This document shows positions 58,245 to 64,000 of a stretch of 64,000 nt of DNA, piece after piece. Made by a program: the position numbers and the translations under genes. A model generated the notes under the pieces. That model saw only the letters and a list, made by a program, of their open reading frames with translations. It had not been told where the DNA came from and did no database searches. Positions within the stretch are counted from its first letter, which is position 1. Every line of letters starts with the position of its first letter. The DNA lies in NCBI RefSeq assembly GCF_030272615.1, contig NC_081405.1, positions 569,839,095-569,903,094 on the forward strand. The letters are read 5' to 3'. This stretch comes from Cryptomeria japonica (lineage: Eukaryota; Streptophyta; Pinopsida; Cupressales; Cupressaceae).

Positions 58245-58647
58245 TCAATACTTCTAGAGCAGCCAAGAGAGGACCAACATCTTTGGCATCATAAACATAG
58301 AATGAAGTCCTTGTAGCCTCATGCCCATTAATACCATTGACAAAGTAGAAGGGTAGACTTTAAAGCTAGTGTAGACCCAGTCAGAGAGCATGAAAGGCCC
58401 ATGGACTTGAGAAATGTGCAAAATCAGCTAGAGGTAGAAGATGGTTTGGGTCACAATAATGTTCATGAAATATGTCAAGTTGTGAGACTTGTTTTTCCTT
58501 TTTGGAATGCAATGGCATGTAAGCTCCCAGCAAAGGGAAGTGTGAAGGAAATTGAAACATGGACCAAATGAATTTTGACCAAGCATCTCTCCCCTTTGTG
58601 TGTATGGCCATAAAGGCAGCGATGAAAGCCTTAGGAAATCCGGCCAA
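58245..58647 (-). other. Conserved block of unknown origin in the E4 3' LTR
   Basis: Second copy of the 50450-50855 block. The minus strand reads FIAAFMAIHTKGRDAWSKF and PLLGAYMPLHS with few changes. Confidence 0.4.
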
Positions 58648-58773
58648 ACTTCAGCAAGTGCAATTAGAGGCTCGTGAAGAGAGGATGTTGGCAAAAGGGA
58701 AAACAGTGGTAAATGCTACACCCCAACCTCCTCTGTGTGGCTAGAAAAATATTAAACTCTTTTCTATAGCGTG

Positions 58774-59511
58774 GTAACTTCATTACTTGAAGAAGCAAAA
58801 GCAGGCAGTACGAGTGTTGTAGGGAGTTCCTATAATGCAAATATGGGTTCAAATAATTCTGTATTGCCAAATATGTTTCCATCTAGTAGTGCAACTCTCC
58901 ACTTTTGCCAAGAAGTGTTTCTGGTTCCCGACAATCAGTCATGAGATGACATGGAGCAAGACCTAGTTCTCTTGGATCTCCTTTGAAATTTTCCAGTTAA
59001 CCTGTGAAAGAAGTCATCCCAACGTTTTACTTTCACAATGGTCCACCACTTCCAAAGGAATTCGCAGAACAATATTTGGCAAGAATTGATCATTTTTTTT
59101 GGACACATGGATGGCTTACGAGTAGAAGACTTTAAAACTGTGACAAAGGAAATTTTCAAGCTACCTTCATTCTTTTCGAGTATGCTTTTCAAAAGGATTG
59201 ACATGGATGATATAGGAGTGGTGACAAGGGACCAGTTTGTTTCTTACTGGATTGACAAGAAAATGGTGACTTTGGACTAACCAACCCAAATTTTCTCAAA
59301 GTTGAAGCAGCTAGATAGAAATTATGTTACTCAGGACAATTTCCAACCTCTATTAAGAGAGCTTTCAGCTACTCATCAAGGGTTGGAATTTTTGCAGAAT
59401 ACACATGAGTTTGAAGAAAAATATGCGGAAACTGTGATTTATAGGATTTTTTACTACATAAATAGGTCTGGAAATGGCCACATTACACTGAGGGAACTAA
59501 AGCGTGGAAAT
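58774..59511 (+). pseudogene. PP2A regulatory subunit B'' fragment in the E4 3' LTR
   Basis: Same fragment as at 50980, somewhat better preserved. [18 protein letters not shown] is not preceded by the stop seen in the first copy, RDQFVSYWIDKK is intact, and [18 protein letters not shown] has the usual family residues. The TAA after the TLD block (59278-59280) is shared with the first copy, so it predates the last transposition. Beyond KRGN both copies turn into unrelated sequence at the same base. Confidence 0.88.
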
Positions 59512-60039
59512 CCAATACCTGCAAATGGCATGAAGTGTGTGAGGTGGATGGAGAGGCCAGAGAAGTTTATGAATGAATTGGAGTGGCAACTCCCTCCCTA
59601 TGTTGGAAGCTCGTTGAAACCCTCAAGCATTATGGCTTGTAAAAGGCCGTTTGAAAGCCTCTGCAAATGTACTTTTCTGATGTAAATCCAAGGGCCGTGA
59701 CTTTTTCTAGTATCCCCTCCAGCGCAGTGGTGAAGGGAGATTTAAATTTTCAACCAAATGCACTGGATGCCATTAAAGTCTCAGCGATTGCTTCAAAAAG
59801 GTGCATTCCTGGGCAAACACATTATCCCACATTCGCTGGGAAGTGATAGTTTTTAATGTTTATAAGCAAAACCTTACACATCTATAATGTCAAAGCCATC
59901 TGGGATTTTGACGGACGGTGCCCGTTGGGTGCCCAAGGTGGGCCCATGCATGGGTGCAGATCCCAAGGTGACTAGAGGTGGCGACTGAGTGGCGACTAGG
60001 TGGACCCCACACATGCACACTTCCCGAGGAAGACATGGA

Positions 60040-60360
60040 AAAATTTTGCAGAGAAGGGTCGGCTTAACCAGTGAGCAGGTTGCAGAGGATCTGACGAAGC
60101 GCGTGATTTCGGAGCCTAAGGTGCTCGCCAGTTAAACCCTGCGAAACAGCGAAAAGAGGTAAAGGTCATACAGGTTCCAGCCGATCCGACAGTGCACGTG
60201 ACTTCGCGAGGGTGAGATGCACGTGAGTTAAAGGCTGGGAAATGGCGAAAAGCTTAGTGAAGGTTAAAGATCGTGCAAGTTCGGGATGATTTGACGGTCT
60301 ATGCAATTTTGGAGCCTGAAGTTGCTCACCCGTTAGCCATTACGAAATGGCGAAAGCCAA
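60040..60360 (+). repeat. GC-rich imperfect tandem sub-repeats in the E4 3' LTR
   Basis: Counterpart of 52260-52590, with the same unit structure. Confidence 0.55.
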
Positions 60361-61725
60361 GTGGCGGGTCCAGGTGGAATGATAGCTCGAGGGTCCTGTC
60401 CAGTGGTGATGACATGGACGACAAGCAAGCAGACACGTGGCAGAGTGACGAGGTGGTGCCTAGGTGGCACCTATTAGACCCCATCAACCAATCAGACGCT
60501 GCCACATGGCAAGGCGTCAGAGCACAAAGGGATCAAAAATCAAAATTAAAATCAGTAAAAGATATAGTTTCAACTATATTGAATAATTGAAAAATTTAAA
60601 TGATTGTGCACATTGGAAGGATTAATTCGCCCAGGGTTGCATTTTTGGTCAAAACATGAAGTGCTATATATCCTCGGAAAGCTCTCAGAATGAGCAATCT
60701 GGCCAAGTAGTTAATTCTAACAAATGTGGGATATTTCGAGAGCAGTTTCCATGAGAGTGAAATTAAGTTAGAGAGGAGATACTTGGCAATTTTAGTTGCA
60801 GATTTGATTTTCTTCCCTCTCATTCTTATTCCCAATTCTTCTCATTTTGGAAGGGTTCCAGAAATTTGGAGAATGGCTCCATTTTTTCATTGCTTACAAT
60901 TTTGAGTATTCTTGAAGATTGTACAGGGTAGGACTTTTCTTTCAGTAATGGAGTTCAATTCTTTGCTATAGGTGTTCTTAGTTGCAAGTTCTTGTGTATG
61001 TAAGGCATGCACAAATTCGTGCAGAATTTGTCTCTGAAATGTAATCTCATTTTATTCAAATCTGATTCTTAAGGAGGATCATGTTGGTCATGAGCAGTTG
61101 TGTCTGTGAGTGTAATGTTGGTTTGTAGGTAATCTTCAAGGAAGATTTTAAACTCTGTGAACAAACATTAATAAAATAGGGATTATGTTTCTAGATCTGA
61201 TATTTTCTGTGGATGAGCTGAGTAATGCATTTATGCAAGGCATTAAATGCAGGAATACTTGAGAATTAAGATGAATCTGTAGTATAAGTTTTCACCTATA
61301 GTTTGATTTGTGACTCTGTTACCCTTGGATAAGGCACTGATCTTGCAATTAAGGGGGTTCTCATACCAATTTAAAATCCAATCAGAATATCTTTAGTGTA
61401 TGTTATGTTTTGAAATGTTTCATCTATCTCATGCTCAAGCATAGTTGAGTTTTATGTGTAGATCTAGCCCAACTACAATAAATTACTTGTTTTGGAGCCC
61501 TTGTGAGATCTATCTATTTATGTTGATGTTGTCATAGGTGTGTAATAGGTTTAATTCCAAGCATCAAAGGTATACCCGCCTGGGTTTTGCAGAGCCTAAA
61601 GAGTAGAAGGATTCATATCCTTGTCATGTTGTCCAAGCCCTGAGGTTCTTCATAGATTGAATTGGCTACTTCATAGATCAATTGCAGGTGTTCTTGGGTT
61701 ATCACTTTTGGTGAACAACAAGACA

Positions 61726-62186
61726 AAAAGAGGTCCTCATAAGGGATACACATGTTCACAACATAGAAGTTTTTCTTATAAAAGATACCACATAATGAAG
61801 CAAAGAATTTGATGAATGATTAAAGAATTCCTACACTAAGAAAGATGTCCAATTAAGGATGTGCATTTTAAAATCCTCATTAATGATACTTGTTCCAATA
61901 TGAGAGAGGGAATTGGTAATAAAAATATACACCTCTATAATCAATGAGAGATCCTTATAGAAGACACTACTTCGCAAAGGGGAAAAATTTTAACCTTGGG
62001 AAGGAGAGATGTTTGAAACCACTCTTGCCCACACACATATAGACAAGAGATAGGACAAAAATAGGCTATTATGTTGCTTCCAAAGTATTATTGCATGTGA
62101 AAATATACAATCATGAATGATAATGAATCCCCAGTAAGTGAGCTACCAATGTCACATAATGATGAGCAACATAATAGCCACTAATG
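61726..62186 (-). other. E5 3' region, proximal half
   Basis: Continuation of 48253-49148 after E4. AT-rich, with further GAGAGAT-type words near 61946 and 62005. No gene. Confidence 0.5.
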
Positions 62187-63018
62187 TTATTTGAAGACAT
62201 GACAAATTGGATGAATAATTTGAATATGAGATGTTACATTCTCTACCATCTGTGAGATTAAAAAGATGTATAAGGTGATAAAAAAGTTTTTATCAAGAGA
62301 GTAGTTTGTAGGAGAAGAATAAGCCACTAAGTCATGTTCCTCTTGCACACAAGAAGCCTTAGGAGAGGGACAAGTATAATTAATTAGAGCCTTATTTCTA
62401 GAAGAGAGGATAGTAAAATGAATAGAAGATAAAACCACATAAGTGGGATTGGAAATCTCTTGAGAAGATTTATAAAGAGACTTGTCAGTCACCATAATTT
62501 CCTTACGAGGGGGATCAATGTTGAGAGACATAGAGAATGATCTAATGGAGATGAGTTCATCATCACTACTAAATACAATATTCGCATTGGGAGATGGTAT
62601 TTTAGATGCTTTGGTGGGCTTTGAAGAATTATATCCAAGTCCAAATTAATCTTCATGCATGTTCTTTTATAAAGGAACCCTAATTCCTTGTTCATTTTCA
62701 CCACAACCATTGCCATTATATCTACTCTTAGCTAAAATTTGAAAGAGCGGACCATAAAGGGATGCCAAATTAGAAAGAGGTGGTGGGACCTCATAGGTCT
62801 CAATGATATATGAAGTTGAAGAAGATTTTGAAGAATTGTTTGAATTAAAAGCAGCCACAAAATTGTTACTTGGCTATTTAGACAAAGTGAGTTGCTTTTT
62901 AGGTTCCTGCTTATCTTTCTCTCTCTAAACTTTAGATCCTTTCCAAGAGATACTATATTCTCCCATAAAAGTAGGGTTAAATTATAGAGATCCCCAATAG
63001 TCATCTAAGAGTACCCCT
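62187..63018 (-). pseudogene. E5 post-protease region with G-patch-like motif
   Basis: The minus strand at 62858-62667 encodes PPPLSNLASLYGPLFQ and then SRYNGNGCGENEQGIRVPL. This fits the Gly-rich G-patch pattern (G-x-G-x-G-x-N-x2-G) seen after the protease in some plant Ty3 polyproteins and D-type retroviruses, where it binds nucleic acid. A decayed low-complexity tail follows to 62187. E2 has a PPLYGAVPPPS stretch in the same place but no G-patch. Confidence 0.5.
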
Positions 63019-63600
63019 TCAAGAGAAAAAGATACCTTTGGAAGAAGATTCAGATTGAGTACAGTCATTTTCAAGAGTCATGCAATCACTAGAGGGAACA
63101 AGGGTATTCAAGGAAATAGATATATTTGAATATGTAGGGGAATTGGAAGAAATATTATAAGTAGTTGAAGAAAAAGATTTGGTTTGCAATGGAGCGTGAA
63201 AATTGGTATCAACCAACAAGGTATACATCTTATTGTTGTAGATGAACTTAAGTCTCCTATGCAAAGTAGAAGGGACAACTTACATATTATGAAGCCAAGT
63301 TTGTCCTAATAGAATATTGTAGGTGAGGTTATTGGGCATGACATGTACAAGTGTAGGAAAAATAAAAGGTCCCACCTTAATAGGAAAGGTTATAGTACCT
63401 AAAGATTGTTTAGCAATATTCTCAAAGCCATGAATAGTAAGAGAATCAAGTTGAATAGAAGAACAATCCACATTAATCTTATGCAATAAATCCACACTAA
63501 AATTATTAAGGCCAAATCCATTGTCAACAAGGGTTCTTCTTATAGAATTATCATTGGTGATAACCACAATTATAAGAGGATCACAATGGTGTTAAATCTC
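63019..63600 (-). pseudogene. E5 aspartic protease domain
   Basis: Minus-strand TLVDNGFGLNNFSVDLL at about 63540-63490 is the active-site block, with Asp retained. LTYNILLGQTWLHNM at 63325-63280 is the second block. After a stop, LHRRLKFIYNN (63264-63230) continues as in plant Ty3 polyproteins, whose consensus has SSLHQ-x-KF there. Confidence 0.75.
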
Positions 63601-64000
63601 ATGGGAGGGCAACTCATCCTGTGTGCATATAATTTGAGCTTCAGATTCTTTCATAGCTTCAATCAAAGAAGCCATATTATTAGGTGTCACTTTGGTTGGG
63701 ACATCTAAGTTCTTCAAAGCATCTTGTAACATTCCATGATAAGTTGATGAAGTTTGAATAAAATCCCAAAAATATATCTTGGTAGGAGTAGCTTTATGTT
63801 GTTCAATAAGATCATACTCCTTACTAAGAGTTTTTGGGATACGAGGTGCTTGTGGAAGAATAGGTTGAGGAATGGGAAGTGAAGAAGGGATAACAGAAGG
63901 CAGATTAGGTTGCCTGTTGTTTCACATATTATATGTATGAGCAACCACATTGTAACTCTCTAGGATGATTTCTTTAGCATACTCATAAGGGCTCTTAGTA
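63601..64000 (-). pseudogene. gag: E5 Gag C-terminal region, runs off the window
   Basis: The minus strand gives PRIPKTLSKEYDLIEQHKAT, then FWDFIQTSSTYHGMLQDALK and VTPNNMASLIEAMKES, then DELPSHEI and a stop. This Y-D-L-x-E-Q motif with its helical follow-up and the D-E-L-P before the protease is typical of the Gag-protease junction in Tat/Athila-type Ty3 elements. Confidence 0.7.

Larger units (their letters stand above)
49149..61720 (+). mobile_element. E4: gag-only element with 4.8-kb LTRs carrying a captured host gene fragment
   Basis: The LTRs are 49149-53941 and 56944-61720, flanked by AGACA (49144-49148 and 61721-61725). The internal 3.0 kb has a primer-site-like TGGTGACTCTGATG and one long gag frame. 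There is no protease, RT or integrase. LTRs longer than the internal part, the primer site form and the lack of pol point to a non-autonomous derivative of the Tat/Ogre kind of Ty3 element. No clean polypurine tract is seen just before the 3' LTR. Confidence 0.9.
56944..61720 (+). repeat. E4 3' LTR (4,777 bp)
   Basis: Partner of 49149-53941, with the terminal TG changed to TA (TATTGGGACTC). It ends AACAACA followed by AGACA. It carries the same blocks in the same order. Confidence 0.93.
46528..64000 (-). mobile_element. E5: gag/protease element of the E1/E2 type, 5' end beyond window, interrupted by E4
   Basis: The 3' LTR is 46528-48252, followed by a polypurine tract with the E2 form (minus strand GCTAAAGTGGGGGCTAGA). 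The internal region is 48253-49148 and resumes at 61726-64000 after E4. It encodes, on the minus strand, a Gag C-terminus, a protease domain and a G-patch-like motif. No RT is visible between the protease and the 3' LTR, a distance of about 2.4 kb without E4, so it looks pol-less like E2. The other LTR lies to the right of the window. Confidence 0.75.

Noticed and set aside
1-64000. tRNA, rRNA, CRISPR, riboswitch or bacterial operon
   Set aside because: No cloverleaf, ribosomal core sequence or regularly spaced repeat array was seen. The tRNA-like words present are retroelement primer sites.

Overview
This is plant nuclear DNA with no intact host gene visible. All 64 kb can be read as old LTR retrotransposons inserted into one another. 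The AT-rich, stop-riddled, multiply nested picture suits a very large, slowly purged genome. A conifer or other gymnosperm is my best guess, but that is inference. I found no rRNA, tRNA, CRISPR array or bacterial-style gene.

Layout, with labels used below. E0 is an old minus-strand Ty3/Gypsy element that forms the scaffold. Its LTR copies lie at 1260-1925 and 30122-30718 (resuming at 46483-46527). Its reverse transcriptase (RT), protease and gag remnants lie at 7711-7791 plus 14665-14735, 15130-15660, and 29032-29870. Into E0 have inserted: E7 (plus, about 2590-7710, 5'-truncated); E6 (minus, 7792-14664, TSD ACGAG/ATGAG); E1 (minus, 15661-29031, TSD GGAAC/AGAAC); E3 (minus, 30719-46482, TSD ACATA); and E5 (minus, from 46528 past the window end). 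Second-level insertions are the Copia element E8 (plus, 16581-23237) in the left LTR of E1, E2 (minus, 31061-38896, TSD ATAAT) in the left LTR of E3, and E4 (plus, 49149-61720, TSD AGACA) in E5.

The elements fall into four types. E8 is a Copia element whose gag-pol is one frame broken only by nonsense codons. E3 is a chromodomain Ty3 element (chromovirus) with gag, protease, RT, RNase H, integrase and chromodomain. E1, E2 and E5 are related elements with gag and a protease-like domain; E2 certainly lacks pol. E6 and E7 have Copia-style LTR ends and polypurine tracts, and E6 has an initiator-Met primer site, but pol is replaced by a long ORF of unknown function that the two share. E4 is a gag-only element with LTRs of about 4.8 kb.

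The two most notable features are these. Both giant LTRs of E4 carry a 738-bp, apparently intronless fragment of the plant PP2A B''-type regulatory subunit gene. The E6/E7 family carries a coiled-coil, four-zinc-knuckle Gag followed by a large uncharacterised ORF of roughly 1,050 codons. Other points of interest are 31-bp hairpin-forming repeats in the E2 LTRs, an amber codon at the same gag position in E1 and E2, a D-P-S triplet at the expected protease active site of both, and a highly structured ~195-bp insertion in E1.
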